DNA of 64,000 nucleotides from Thermomonas aquatica (GCF_006337105.1 NZ_CP040871.1:2374501-2438500), one strand, 5' to 3'. Counted from the first letter of the stretch, positions 27,679 to 37,793 are shown. Made by a program: numbers and translations. Notes: generated by a model not told the origin, from the sequence alone.

Positions 27679-28596
27679 ATGAAACTGGCGATCCTGTCCC
27701 GCAACGGCAAGCTGTATTCGACCCGTCGCCTGGTCGAGGCCGCGCGCGAACGCGGGCACAGCGTGCGGGTGCTGGATCCGCTGCGCTGCTACATGCGGAT
27801 CAGCACCGAAGGCTTCGAGATGCACTACAAGGGCGCGCAGATCGCCGGCTACCACGCGGTGGTGCCGCGCATCGGCGCGTCGGTCACCCGCTACGGTTGC
27901 GCGGTGCTGCGCCAGTTCGAGCTGATGGGCAGCTACACGCCGAACAGCGCGGCGGCGATCGCGCGCGCGCGCGACAAGCTGCGCTGCCACCAGTTGCTGG
28001 CGGCGCAGGGGATCGGCCTGCCGGTGACCGTGTTCGGCGACAACCCGGACGACACCGTCGACCTGCTGTCGATGCTCGGTCCGCCGCCGCACGTGATCAA
28101 GCTCAACGAAGGCACCCAGGGCGCGGGGGTGATGCTGACCGAGAAGCTGTCTGCCTCGCGCGGGGTGATCGAGACCCTGCGCGGCCTGTACGCGCATTTC
28201 CTGGTGCAGGAATTCATCGGCGAAGCGAAGGGCGCGGACCTGCGCTGCTTCGTGGTCGGCAACCAGGTGGTCGCGGCGATGCGCCGGCAGGCGCCGAAGG
28301 GCGATTTCCGTTCCAACCTGCATCGCGGCGGCACGGCCAAGGCGGTCAAGGCCAGCAAGGCCGAGATCGAGACCGCGGTGCGCGCCGCGAAAGTGCTGGG
28401 CCTGGGCGTGGCCGGCGTCGACCTGATCCGCAGCAAGCGCGGGCCGCTGGTGCTGGAGGTGAATTCCTCGCCGGGGCTGGAGGGGATCGAGGCGGCGACG
28501 GGCGTGGATGTCGCCGGCCGCATCATCGAGCACGTGGCCGGCGGCGGCGTACCCGTGCGCAAACATCCCCGCAACGCGGATTTGACGGATTCTTAA
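27679..28596 (+). CDS. rimK: Ribosomal protein S6--L-glutamate ligase
   Basis: This 305-residue ATP-grasp ligase adds glutamate residues to the C-terminus of ribosomal protein bS6. The N-terminal [20 protein letters not shown], the ATP-binding [32 protein letters not shown] and the metal site [18 protein letters not shown] are all present. It forms an operon with the RimB-like protease. Its 3' end carries a -35-like TTGACG (28582-28587) that may belong to the promoter of the structured RNA that follows. Confidence 0.95.
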   Translation: MKLAILSRNGKLYSTRRLVEAARERGHSVRVLDPLRCYMRISTEGFEMHYKGAQIAGYHAVVPRIGASVTRYGCAVLRQFELMGSYTPNSAAAIARARDKLRCHQLLAAQGIGLPVTVFGDNPDDTVDLLSMLGPPPHVIKLNEGTQGAGVMLTEKLSASRGVIETLRGLYAHFLVQEFIGEAKGADLRCFVVGNQVVAAMRRQAPKGDFRSNLHRGGTAKAVKASKAEIETAVRAAKVLGLGVAGVDLIRSKRGPLVLEVNSSPGLEGIEAATGVDVAGRIIEHVAGGGVPVRKHPRNADLTDS

Positions 28597-28612
28597 TCGA
28601 AGGCTGGGTAAT
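28582..28612 (+). promoter_or_regulatory. Candidate promoter for the 6S-like RNA
   Basis: TTGACG at 28582-28587 is 5/6 to the -35 consensus. GGTAAT at 28607-28612 is a 4/6 -10 with a 19-bp spacer, longer than optimal. Transcription would begin near 28619. The -35 lies inside the last codons of rimK. Confidence 0.35.
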
Positions 28613-28618
28613 GTCGGT

Positions 28619-28791
28619 GCTGCGATGCCGCCTCACTTCCCCCGGGGCGATGTCGTGCAGGGCAGCAGTGACCATTGTGAGACTTCACGGCCCAGGCGTC
28701 CCCCGCCTGGGCCTTCGTTTGTGCTCGCCGCCCATGGCAGCCACCCCTCGGGGCAACGCTGCGCGTGGTCGGGAAACGCCCCGGGCTTTTT
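28619..28791 (+). ncRNA. ssrS: Structured RNA candidate resembling 6S RNA
   Basis: The 324-bp gap between rimK and the response regulator holds no good reading frame but can fold into a long rod. CCCGGGGCG (28641-28649) pairs with CGCCCCGGG (28777-28785). CGTGCAG (28654-28660) pairs with CTGCGCG (28759-28765). A large open region follows, and a 10-bp apical hairpin (28689-28698 with 28704-28713) sits at the centre of the molecule. A small CCCC/GGGG hairpin (28744-28753) lies on the 3' side of the bubble. TTTTT at 28787-28791 could end the transcript. Closing stem, central bubble and apical stem in about 173 nt is the 6S plan, and GATGTCGTGCAGGGCAGCAG resembles the 5' arm of E. coli 6S. Identity is inferred by eye. 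Confidence 0.5.
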
Positions 28792-28920
28792 CATGCGTGG
28801 ATCTGCGTGCGCGCGCCGGCGCCGATGAATCGGAGCCGGCCCGCTGTGCCAGAATCGCGGAACCATGAACAGGCGTGCCGGTCACATCCGGACGTGCCGC
28901 CGCCAAGCAGGAACAACCGC

Positions 28921-29604
28921 ATGCGCATCCTGGTGATCGAAGACAACCCCGACATCGCCGCCAACCTCGGCGACTACCTCGAGGACCGCGGGCACACCGT
29001 GGACTTCGCCGCCGACGGCGTGACCGGCCTGCACCTGGCGGTGGTGCACGACTTCGACGCGATCGTGCTCGACCTCAACCTGCCCGGCATGGACGGCCTG
29101 GAGGTCTGCCGCAAGCTGCGCAACGAAGCGCGCAAGCAAACCCCGGTGCTGATGCTGACCGCGCGCGATTCGCTGGAGAACAAGCTGGCCGGCTTCGATT
29201 CCGGCGCCGACGATTACCTGATCAAGCCGTTCGCGCTGCAGGAAGTGGATGTGCGCCTGAGCGCGCTCGGCCGCCGTGGCCGCGGTCCGCAGGCGCGCGT
29301 GCTCAATGTCGGCGAACTGGAATTCAACCTCGATACCCTGGAAGTGCGCCGCGAGGGCAAGCTGCTGCAGCTCAATCCGACCGCGCTGAAGATCCTGCAG
29401 GCGCTGATGGAAGCCGCGCCGGCGGTGGTGACCCGGCAGGACCTGGAAACCCGGGTCTGGGGCGAGGAGCTGCCGGATTCGGATTCGCTGCGGGTGCATA
29501 TCCACGGCCTGCGCGCGATGGTGGACAAGCCGTTCGCCGTGCCGATGATCCAGACCCGCCACGGCATCGGCTACCGGATCGCGCCGCCCGATGCCGAAAG
29601 CTGA
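28921..29604 (+). CDS. colR: OmpR-family response regulator, ColR-like
   Basis: This 227-residue regulator has a receiver domain with D51 as phospho-acceptor (AIVLDLNLPGMDGLEV), the conserved K in YLIKPFAL (about 102), and a winged-helix DNA-binding domain. The C-terminal half (LEVRREGKLLQLNPTALK and PDSDSLRVHIHGLRAMVDKP) matches my memory of ColR very closely. ColRS systems respond to metals and guard the outer membrane. The start MRILVIEDN at 28921 was chosen over in-frame upstream codons that fall in the structured RNA region. It overlaps the kinase gene by 14 bases. Confidence 0.8.
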   Translation: MRILVIEDNPDIAANLGDYLEDRGHTVDFAADGVTGLHLAVVHDFDAIVLDLNLPGMDGLEVCRKLRNEARKQTPVLMLTARDSLENKLAGFDSGADDYLIKPFALQEVDVRLSALGRRGRGPQARVLNVGELEFNLDTLEVRREGKLLQLNPTALKILQALMEAAPAVVTRQDLETRVWGEELPDSDSLRVHIHGLRAMVDKPFAVPMIQTRHGIGYRIAPPDAES

Positions 29605-30928
29605 CGTTCCGCCCGAACCGCGCGCCGCGCCTCGCCCTGCGCCGCGCGCGCGCAGGCGGCTGCGCACCCGCATCATCCTGTCGTTCGCCCTGCTCGGGCT
29701 GGGCCTGACCCTGCTGCTCGCGTTCGCGACCAACTGGGTCCGCGGCCGGGTCGAGGAGGACATGATCACCGACCTGATGGACCGCAACATCAATGCCTAC
29801 GCGGAGCGTTTTTACGCCAGCGGCGGCCGCGACATCGGCTTGCCGGTGCAGCAGATGTACGGACGCGTGGTCGGCAGGGACAAGTTCGAGACGCTCAAGA
29901 AGGAATATCCCGAGTGGTACGGCTTCGGCGACGGCATCCACCCGATGAGCGGCCGCAACGAGGACGGCACTCCTTTCAGCTACAAGCTGGCGGTGCGCAA
30001 GACGCCGGATACCTGGTTCTTCCTCGCCTACGACATGCAGGAAAGCGTGCGCCGCACCGAGAAATTCGAGCGCGCGCTGTACATCGTGGTGCCGGTGTTC
30101 ACCCTGTTCTCGCTGCTGCTCGGCTGGTGGTCGGCCTCGCGGGTGATGGCGCCGGTGTCGGAACTCGCGCGGCGGCTGCGCCGCAGCGGCACCAGTTCGG
30201 ATCCGGAGGCGCTGGCGCCGTACTTCGCCGGCGACGAAGTGGGCGAGCTGGCGAAGGCGCTGGACGATTATTCCGATCGGCTGACCGACGTCGTGCAGCG
30301 CGACCGCGAGTTCAACGCCGACGTCAGCCACGAGTTGCGCACGCCGCTGGCGGTGATCCGCGGTGCGGTCGAGCTGTTGCTGTCGAAACCGGAACTGGAT
30401 GAGCGCACGCGCGCGCGCCTGCAGCGCATCCAGCGTTCCGAACAGCAATGCACCGACCTGATCAGCGCCCTGCTGCTGCTGTCGCGCAACGAACGCGCGG
30501 TCGGCGAGTGCGACGTGGCGAAGGTGGCGCAGCAGTTGCTGGACAGCCATCGCGCCCAGCTCGGCGGCAAGCCGCTGGAACTGCGCCTGGAAGGGGCGAC
30601 GCGGCTGGTGGTGGATGCGCCGGAGTCGGCGGTGTCGGTGGCGCTGGGCAACCTGATCGGCAACGCGGTCAAGTACACCCAGAGCGGCGGCGTGATCGTG
30701 CGCCTGCACGACCGTGCCGTCGACGTGGTCGATTCGGGACCGGGCCTCAGCGCGGAAGACGCCGCCAAGCTGTTCGAGCGCGGCTATCGCGGCACCCACG
30801 CCGGGCATTCGCAGGGCGGCGGCATCGGCTTGTCGATCGTGCGCCGGTTGTGCGCGCTGTACGGCTGGGATGTGCGGGTGCGGCCGGGCGAGACGCAGGG
30901 CGTGGTGGCGACGCTCACCTTCGGCTGA
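29591..30928 (+). CDS. colS: Sensor histidine kinase, ColS-like
   Basis: This 445-residue inner-membrane kinase has an Arg-rich cytoplasmic tail, TM1 at about 28-50, a periplasmic loop (51-160), TM2 at about 162-185, HAMP, and HisKA with H247 in FNADVSHELRTPLAVIRG. The ATPase has an N box (LGNLIGNAVKYT, N358), G1 DSGPG (381-385) and G2 GGGIGLS (409-415). The periplasmic loop has an ExxE motif, E105-Y-P-E108; ColS sensors use ExxE to bind Fe3+ or Zn2+. Overlap with the regulator gene shows co-translation. The ColS assignment rests on the motif and partner, so it is moderate. Confidence 0.8.
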   Translation: MPKADVPPEPRAAPRPAPRARRRLRTRIILSFALLGLGLTLLLAFATNWVRGRVEEDMITDLMDRNINAYAERFYASGGRDIGLPVQQMYGRVVGRDKFETLKKEYPEWYGFGDGIHPMSGRNEDGTPFSYKLAVRKTPDTWFFLAYDMQESVRRTEKFERALYIVVPVFTLFSLLLGWWSASRVMAPVSELARRLRRSGTSSDPEALAPYFAGDEVGELAKALDDYSDRLTDVVQRDREFNADVSHELRTPLAVIRGAVELLLSKPELDERTRARLQRIQRSEQQCTDLISALLLLSRNERAVGECDVAKVAQQLLDSHRAQLGGKPLELRLEGATRLVVDAPESAVSVALGNLIGNAVKYTQSGGVIVRLHDRAVDVVDSGPGLSAEDAAKLFERGYRGTHAGHSQGGGIGLSIVRRLCALYGWDVRVRPGETQGVVATLTFG

Positions 30929-30961
30929 AGTCCTCCGCGACAACGCCAGCGGCTTCGGCGG

Positions 30962-30967
30962 CATAAT
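30962..30967 (+). promoter_or_regulatory. -10-like CATAAT upstream of ilvE
   Basis: CATAAT (5/6 to consensus) lies 31 nt before the ilvE start codon and 33 nt after the kinase stop. It suggests that ilvE has its own promoter and is not only read through from the two-component operon. No clear -35. Confidence 0.35.
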
Positions 30968-30998
30968 GTCGTGCACGATTTTCCGAAGGATTCCCCCC

Positions 30999-32105
30999 AT
31001 GAATGCCCCCGCCGCCGCACCGTTGGCCTACCAGGTCGCGCTGTCCGACCATGCCCGCAGCGCAGAGCAACGCGCGGCCATCCTCGCCGGCGAACTCGGC
31101 TTCGGCCGGCACTTCACCGACCACATGGTCGCCATCCAGTGGGACAAGGCGAACGGCTGGCACGATGCGCGGGTCCATGCCTACGGCCCGCTGGCGCTGG
31201 ATCCGGCCGCATCGGTGCTGCATTACGGGCAGGAGATCTTCGAGGGCATCAAGGCCTATCGCCATGCCGACGGCTCGATCTGGACCTTCCGCCCCGATGC
31301 CAACGGCGCGCGCCTGCAGCGTTCCGCCGCGCGCCTGACCTTGCCGCAACTGCCGGTGGCCGAGTTCACCGAATCGTTGCGCCAGCTGATCGCGGTCGAC
31401 CATGCCTGGGTGCCGTCGGCGGCGGAAAGCAGCCTGTATTTCCGTCCCTTCATGATCGCCACCGAGGCCTTCCTCGGCATGCGCGCGGCGCAGGCTGCGG
31501 CCTACTACGTCATCGCCAGCCCGGCCGGCGCGTATTTCGCCAAGGGCGTGGCGCCGGTGTCGATCTGGCTGTCGGAGGATTACGCACGCGCGGCCAAGGG
31601 CGGCACCGGTGCGGCCAAGTGCGGCGGCAACTACGCCGCTTCGCTGCTGCCGCAGATGGAAGCGCAGGCGCTGGGCTGCTCGCAGGTGCTGTTCCTGGAT
31701 CCGGTGGAAGGCAAGTACCTGGAGGAACTCGGCGGCATGAACGTGTTCCTGGTCTACAGGGACGGCCGCATCGTCACCCCGGCGTTGTCGGGCAGCATCC
31801 TCGAGGGCATCACCCGCGAAAGCATCCTGCAACTGGCCCGCGACCGCGGCCTGCAGGTGGAGGAGCGCAAGGTGTCCGTCGACGAGTGGAAGGATGGCGT
31901 GGTTTCGGGCGAGATCAGCGAGGTGTTCGCCTGCGGCACCGCGGCGGTGATCACCCCGATCGGGCAGTTGAAGGGCAAGGATTTCGCGGTGGGCGACATC
32001 GATGCGCCGGCAGGCGAGGTCACCATGGCGATCCGCAAGGAACTGACCGATATCCAGTACGGCCGCGTGCCCGATCGCCACGGCTGGCTGGTCAGGCTGC
32101 GATAA
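30999..32105 (+). CDS. ilvE: Branched-chain amino acid aminotransferase
   Basis: This 368-residue class IV PLP aminotransferase makes the last step of valine, leucine and isoleucine synthesis and the first step of their breakdown. The PLP lysine is K207 in GGTGAAKCGGNYAASLLPQ. The substrate loops HYGQEIFEGIKAYR and FACGTAAVITPIG are intact. The length is that of the longer BCAT II type (about 360 residues), not the E. coli IlvE type. GAAGGA at 30985-30990 fits the start. Confidence 0.94.
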   Translation: MNAPAAAPLAYQVALSDHARSAEQRAAILAGELGFGRHFTDHMVAIQWDKANGWHDARVHAYGPLALDPAASVLHYGQEIFEGIKAYRHADGSIWTFRPDANGARLQRSAARLTLPQLPVAEFTESLRQLIAVDHAWVPSAAESSLYFRPFMIATEAFLGMRAAQAAAYYVIASPAGAYFAKGVAPVSIWLSEDYARAAKGGTGAAKCGGNYAASLLPQMEAQALGCSQVLFLDPVEGKYLEELGGMNVFLVYRDGRIVTPALSGSILEGITRESILQLARDRGLQVEERKVSVDEWKDGVVSGEISEVFACGTAAVITPIGQLKGKDFAVGDIDAPAGEVTMAIRKELTDIQYGRVPDRHGWLVRLR

Positions 32106-32123
32106 CGGCCATCGCGGCGCGCC

Positions 32124-32702
32124 TTACAGGCGCACCCACCAGCACCCCAGGTTCTTGCGCAGCCCGAACACGGTGCGTGCCGGCGTGCTGCCGTTCGCCA
32201 GCGTCTGCTCCACGCGCAGCCCGACCAGGTGCGGTTTGCGCGGCGGCTTGCTGACCACCTCGCCGGTGGCTTCGTCGAATTCGACCACGTCGTAACCGTA
32301 TTCGTTGGTGCCGCCGGCGTACATCGGTTGCACGTCCACCAGCGGCCGCTTGGCGATGGCTTCCAGCCGCGCGAACAGCCGGTAGCCGTTCGCGGTCGAC
32401 ATGCCCGCCCAGTCGTACACCCCGGCGATCTGGTTGGCGTCGCCGGACTGGATCGCGCTGCTCAGCGAATACACCAGGTCCTGCACGCTGCGCGCGCAAC
32501 CGCCGCGGGACATGCGCGCACCGCCGATGCCGGCCGCTGCCTGCGATGCGGGCTGTTCGCGCCCGCCGATGTCCTCGCACTTGCGGTCGGTATAGACCAG
32601 CGTGCCGTCGCCGCCGATGCACTGCCGTACCTGCGCATCGGCATGTCGCGGCAGCCATGCGCAGGCGAGCAGGAGCAGGCAGGTGAAGGCGAGGCGCGGC
32701 AT
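32124..32702 (-). CDS. Secreted DUF4124-like protein, unknown function
   Basis: This 192-residue protein has a signal peptide (about 1-23, CLLLLACAWLPRHADA). A short DUF4124-like segment (VRQCIGGDGTLVYTDRKCEDIG) follows, which in this family reads as CxxxxGxxxYTDxxC. The remaining part has two further cysteines and ends KNLGCWWVRL; no known domain is recognised. It is probably periplasmic. It lies convergent to ilvE and downstream of metF on the same strand, 66 bp away. Confidence 0.7.
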   Translation of the reverse strand: MPRLAFTCLLLLACAWLPRHADAQVRQCIGGDGTLVYTDRKCEDIGGREQPASQAAAGIGGARMSRGGCARSVQDLVYSLSSAIQSGDANQIAGVYDWAGMSTANGYRLFARLEAIAKRPLVDVQPMYAGGTNEYGYDVVEFDEATGEVVSKPPRKPHLVGLRVEQTLANGSTPARTVFGLRKNLGCWWVRL

Positions 32703-32768
32703 GCGCGCCAGCCTACGCGGGCGGCATCGGCGAAGGAAGTGCGGGGCGGATGCCGCCGCGTCGATTGT

Positions 32769-33593
32769 TCAGCGCAGGCGTTCGAGCACGTTGAGCGTCG
32801 GCTTCGCGAGGTTGAGCGTGTAGAAGTGCAGCGCGGGCGCGCCGCCGGCGACCAGGCGCCGGCACAACTGGGCGACGAAGTCGGCGGCGAATTCGCGGAT
32901 GCTGTCGGCATCGTCGCCATAGGCGCGCATGCGCTGGCCGATCCAGCGCGGGATTTCCGCGCCGCAGGCTTCGGAGAAGCGCTTGAGCTGGCTGAAGTTG
33001 GAGATCGGCATGATCCCGGGCACGATCGGCACTTCGATGCCGAGCGCGCGCGCATCGTCGACGAAGCGGAAATAGGCGTCGGTGTTGTAGAAGTACTGGG
33101 TGATCGCGCCGTTGGCGCCGGCATCGACCTTGGTCTTGAAGTTGCGCAGGTCGACGTGCGCGTCCTCGGCCTGCGGATGGGTTTCCGGATACGCCGCGAC
33201 CTCGACGTGGAAATGGTCGCCATGCTCGGCGCGGATCAGTTCGACCAGTTCGCTGGCGTAGCGCAGGTCGCCGCTGCGGACCATGCCGGAGGGGGTGTCG
33301 CCGCGCAGCGCGACCACCCGGTCGCAGCCCAGCGCCCGGTACAGCTTGAGCAGCTGGCGGATTTCCTCGCGGCTGCCGCCGACGCAGGTGAGGTGCGGCA
33401 CGCCGGCCACGCCGTGTTCGCTGCGTAGGCGCTGCACGGTCTCGGGGGTGTGGCTGAGGGTCGAGCCGCCGGCGCCGAAGGTCACCGACATGAACTGCGG
33501 CGCATGCGCCTTCAGCCGCTGCACGCTGCGGTCGAGCTGCGCGCGTTGTTCGTCGGTCTTGGGCGGGTAGAACTCGAAGCTGATCGGCAGCAT
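32769..33593 (-). CDS. metF: 5,10-methylenetetrahydrofolate reductase
   Basis: This 274-residue flavoenzyme reduces methylene-THF to methyl-THF for methionine synthesis. The opening ISFEFYPPKTDEQ, the middle LRGDTPSG and TKVDAGANGAITQYFYN, and the C-terminal HFYTLNLAKPTLNVLERL are all standard for the bacterial short form. It belongs functionally with ahcY and metK 1.3-5 kb away. A 17-nt dyad 41 nt upstream of the start (33634-33650) is shared with the metK leader. Confidence 0.95.
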   Translation of the reverse strand: MLPISFEFYPPKTDEQRAQLDRSVQRLKAHAPQFMSVTFGAGGSTLSHTPETVQRLRSEHGVAGVPHLTCVGGSREEIRQLLKLYRALGCDRVVALRGDTPSGMVRSGDLRYASELVELIRAEHGDHFHVEVAAYPETHPQAEDAHVDLRNFKTKVDAGANGAITQYFYNTDAYFRFVDDARALGIEVPIVPGIMPISNFSQLKRFSEACGAEIPRWIGQRMRAYGDDADSIREFAADFVAQLCRRLVAGGAPALHFYTLNLAKPTLNVLERLR

Positions 33594-33633
33594 GTGGATG
33601 CCCGTGTCGTCGATGCGGGCATTGTATCCATCT

Positions 33634-33650
33634 CTTTATCCGGATGAAAG
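33634..33650. promoter_or_regulatory. CTTTATCCGGATGAAAG dyad upstream of metF
   Basis: An imperfect palindrome centred on ATCCGGAT lies 41-57 nt upstream of metF. A close relative is found at 37794-37812 upstream of metK. The shared motif in two methyl-cycle genes suggests one regulator, for example a SahR/ArsR-type or MetR-type protein; which one is not known from this sequence. Confidence 0.4.
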
Positions 33651-33728
33651 AATCAATGATGGACGGGTGCTCGTTCCGCCTTGACCGCCAAACGGCTGTG
33701 CCGCACTGTGCGGCGGGGGGACGACCGG

Positions 33729-34880
33729 ATGCGCGATACCGCGAACGACGCGCCAGCGGGGGAAAAGGCCGCACCGCGCCAGATGCAGGAACTGGGCGAG
33801 ACCTTGCAGCGCCTGCGCCTGGGCGGGCCGTTCTACATCCTGTTGTGGCTGCTGTCGGGAACCGCCAGCGGCCTGTGGGAGCGCGCCCGCTGGCCATTCC
33901 TGCTGGTGACGCTGGGCTTCATCGGCCTGAACGTGTTGCGCTTCCGCGTGCGCGGCCTGGCGGAAGGCGCGAGTGCGCTGGCGGTGCGCCGGCGCCTGGA
34001 CTGGATCTGGACCCTGTTGCTCGCCAATTCGGCGCTGTGGGCGGTCGCGGTGGCGTGGCTGTTGATGGTCACGCCGAACGAAAGCGCGCGGACGGTCGCA
34101 TCGATCAGTTCCTATGCGTTCGCCACTGCGTTCGCGCACAACTTCCCGATGCGGCTGCGTTCCGCCTTCGTGGCGCTCGGCCTGCTGTACCTGTCGACGC
34201 TGGCCGCGCTGATCGCCAACGGCTCGCGGTTCGAGCTGGTGGCGGTGAGCGTCCTCTACCTGCTGTACGTCTCGCTCGCGCTGCGCCGCAGCCATGCCGA
34301 ATACCGGCAGCGCCTCGACCTCGAGGACGAGCTGCGCGAGCAGCGCGACCTGCTCGAACGGCAGAGCCGCCGCGATGGCCTGACCGGGCTGGCGAACCGG
34401 CGCCGCTTCTCCGGCGCGCTGGCGGATTGGGTGGCGAAGGCGCGCAGCGGCGGCTCGCCGCTGGCGCTGCTGATCCTCGACCTGGACCATTTCAAGTCGG
34501 TCAACGATCGCCACGGGCATGCCGCCGGCGACACCTGCCTGCGCGAATTCGCCGAACAGCTGCAGCAGGCGTTCCCGGCGCAGGGCGAGTTGGTGGCGCG
34601 CCTGGGCGGCGAGGAATTCGGCGTGCTGCTGCGCGATTGCACATCGGGCGAAGCCGCGCGGCGCGCGGATGCGTTCCGCCAGGCATTCGCCGGGCATGCG
34701 TCGGCAGTGGGCGAAGGCGCGCTGCAGATCACCGTGAGCATCGGCGTGGCCGCCTTCGATCCCGCGCGCGATGCCGATGGCAGCGCACTCTATCGCGCGG
34801 CCGACGGCGCGCTGTACCGCGCCAAGGCGGCCGGGCGCAATACCGTGCTGGTGGCGGAAGACGAATTCGCCGTCGCCTGA
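33729..34880 (+). CDS. Membrane diguanylate cyclase (GGDEF domain)
   Basis: This 383-residue protein has six predicted membrane helices in the first half, a coiled linker (LDLEDELREQRDLLERQ), and a C-terminal GGDEF domain. The active-site loop is GGEEF at residues 293-297, with DLDHFKSVND as the metal-binding motif, so it should make cyclic-di-GMP. The inhibitory I-site RxxD is absent; the matching positions read A-Q-G-E. The start at 33729 is one of several possible; an ATG at 33681 would add 16 residues. It is divergent from metF across 135 bp and convergent with ahcY. Confidence 0.88.
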   Translation: MRDTANDAPAGEKAAPRQMQELGETLQRLRLGGPFYILLWLLSGTASGLWERARWPFLLVTLGFIGLNVLRFRVRGLAEGASALAVRRRLDWIWTLLLANSALWAVAVAWLLMVTPNESARTVASISSYAFATAFAHNFPMRLRSAFVALGLLYLSTLAALIANGSRFELVAVSVLYLLYVSLALRRSHAEYRQRLDLEDELREQRDLLERQSRRDGLTGLANRRRFSGALADWVAKARSGGSPLALLILDLDHFKSVNDRHGHAAGDTCLREFAEQLQQAFPAQGELVARLGGEEFGVLLRDCTSGEAARRADAFRQAFAGHASAVGEGALQITVSIGVAAFDPARDADGSALYRAADGALYRAKAAGRNTVLVAEDEFAVA

Positions 34881-34886
34881 ACGAGA

Positions 34887-34908
34887 ACGGGCGCCTTGCG
34901 GCGCCCGT
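34887..34908. terminator. Bidirectional hairpin between the GGDEF gene and ahcY
   Basis: ACGGGCGCC (34887-34895) and GGCGCCCGT (34900-34908) form a 9-bp perfect stem with a TTGC loop in the 54-bp gap between convergent genes. There is no long T-run on either side. Confidence 0.6.
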
Positions 34909-34934
34909 CGTCGTCTCGCCATCGAACCGGGCGA

Positions 34935-36380
34935 TCAGTAGCGGTAATGCTCCGGCTTGTAGGGGCCTTCGACCGCGACGCCGAGGTAATCGGCCTGTGC
35001 CTGGGTCAGCTTGGTGAGCTTCACCCCGATCTTCTCCAGGTGCAGGCGCGCCACTTCCTCGTCCAGCTGCTTGGGCAGGATGTAGACCTTGGCTTCGTAC
35101 ACGTCCTTGTTCGCCCACAGGTCGATCTGCGCCAAGGTCTGGTTGGAGAAGCTGTTGCTCATCACGAAGCTGGGGTGGCCGGTGGCGCAGCCCAGGTTCA
35201 CCAGGCGGCCTTCGGCGAGCAGGAAGATGCTGTTGCCGCCCGCGAAGGTGAACTTGTCGACCTGCGGCTTGATGTTGGTCTTGACCGCGCCGCTGGCGTA
35301 CAGCGCATCGACCTGGATCTCGTTGTCGAAGTGGCCGATGTTGCAGACGATGGCCTGGTCCTTCATCGCCTGCATGTGCTGCAGGGTGATGATGTCCTTG
35401 TTGCCGGTGGTGGTGACGTAGATGTCGGCGCGGCCGAGGGTGTCCTCGATGGTGGTGACCTCGTACCCTTCCATCGCCGCCTGCAGCGCGCAGATCGGGT
35501 CGATCTCGGTGACGATCACGCGGGCGCCGTAGGCGCGCAGCGAGGCCGCCGAGCCCTTGCCGACGTCGCCGTAGCCGCAGACCACCGCGACCTTGCCGGC
35601 CAGCATCACGTCGAGCGCGCGCTTGAGGCCGTCGGCCAGCGATTCGCGGCAGCCGTACAGGTTGTCGAACTTCGACTTGGTCACCGAGTCGTTGACGTTG
35701 ATCGCGGGCACCAGCAGCTTGCCCTGCTCGGCGATCTGGTACAGGCGGTGCACGCCGGTGGTGGTTTCCTCGGAGACGCCCTTCCAGTCCTTGACCACGC
35801 GGGTCCAGAAGCCGGGGCGCTCGGCGGCCACGCGCTTCAGCAGGTTCTTGATGATCTGCTCTTCATGGCTGCCCGACGCGCTGTTCACCCAGCTCGCGTC
35901 GCCCTGTTCCAGTTCGTAGCCCTTGTGGATCAGCAGGGTGACGTCGCCGCCGTCGTCGACCACCAGTTCCGGCCCGGTCTGGGTGCCGTCGGCCAGGGTG
36001 AAGGTCAGCGCATCCAGCGTGCAGTCCCAATACTCTTCCAGCGTCTCGCCCTTCCACGCGAACACCGGGGTGCCGGTGGCGGCGATCGCGGCGGCGGCGT
36101 GGTCCTGGGTGCTGAAGATGTTGCACGAGGCCCAGCGCACGTCGGCGCCGATGTCCTTCAGAGTTTCGATCAGCACCGCGGTCTGGATGGTCATGTGCAG
36201 CGAGCCGGTCACGCGCACGCCCTTGAGCGGCTTGGTGGCGGCGTGCTTCTTGCGGATCGACATCAGGCCCGGCATCTCGTGCTCGGCGATGTCCAGTTCC
36301 TTGCGGCCCCAGTCGGCCAGGGTGATGTCGGCGACCTTGTAGTCGCCATCCTGCGAGAAGGTCTTCAATTGCGCGTTCAT
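34935..36380 (-). CDS. ahcY: S-adenosylhomocysteine hydrolase
   Basis: This 481-residue NAD-dependent enzyme splits S-adenosylhomocysteine to adenosine and homocysteine. Signatures are [18 protein letters not shown] near the N-terminus, [28 protein letters not shown] for NAD binding, and the C-terminal [10 protein letters not shown] with its Lys/Tyr pair. The insert found in the longer bacterial enzymes is present. The leader carries an SAH riboswitch (36425-36503), so the substrate turns its own removal on. metK lies 169 bp upstream on the same strand. Start at 36380, after a GGAG. Confidence 0.97.
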   Translation of the reverse strand: MNAQLKTFSQDGDYKVADITLADWGRKELDIAEHEMPGLMSIRKKHAATKPLKGVRVTGSLHMTIQTAVLIETLKDIGADVRWASCNIFSTQDHAAAAIAATGTPVFAWKGETLEEYWDCTLDALTFTLADGTQTGPELVVDDGGDVTLLIHKGYELEQGDASWVNSASGSHEEQIIKNLLKRVAAERPGFWTRVVKDWKGVSEETTTGVHRLYQIAEQGKLLVPAINVNDSVTKSKFDNLYGCRESLADGLKRALDVMLAGKVAVVCGYGDVGKGSAASLRAYGARVIVTEIDPICALQAAMEGYEVTTIEDTLGRADIYVTTTGNKDIITLQHMQAMKDQAIVCNIGHFDNEIQVDALYASGAVKTNIKPQVDKFTFAGGNSIFLLAEGRLVNLGCATGHPSFVMSNSFSNQTLAQIDLWANKDVYEAKVYILPKQLDEEVARLHLEKIGVKLTKLTQAQADYLGVAVEGPYKPEHYRY

Positions 36381-36424
36381 GGGTGTTGCTCCGTTGTCGT
36401 GGATCGCCGGTTGCGATCCGCAGT

Positions 36425-36503
36425 CACGGGCGCCGTTGCATCGTTCGCATCCATCGAGCCTGTTCCCTTGCATCGCGTGCCGGGCTTGCAGCGCCCCTCG
36501 ATG
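36425..36503 (-). promoter_or_regulatory. S-adenosylhomocysteine (SAH) riboswitch
   Basis: Read on the minus strand, the leader contains CATCGAGGGGCGCTGCAAGC, later AGGCTCGATG and finally CAACGGCGCCCG. These are the three conserved blocks of the SAH riboswitch in order. P1 forms between GGGCGC and GCGCCC, with G-C changes on both sides relative to the usual GAGCGC/GCGCUC, which is compensatory. CATCGAG pairs with CTCGATG as the pseudoknot. It ends about 45 nt before the ahcY start. It turns expression on when SAH accumulates. Confidence 0.93.
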
Positions 36504-36548
36504 GCGCAGGGCGCGCGGCATTGCACCGCGCGCCCGATTTCGTATCGC

Positions 36549-37781
<1,233 letters not shown>

Positions 37782-37793
37782 CGGCTTTATATC

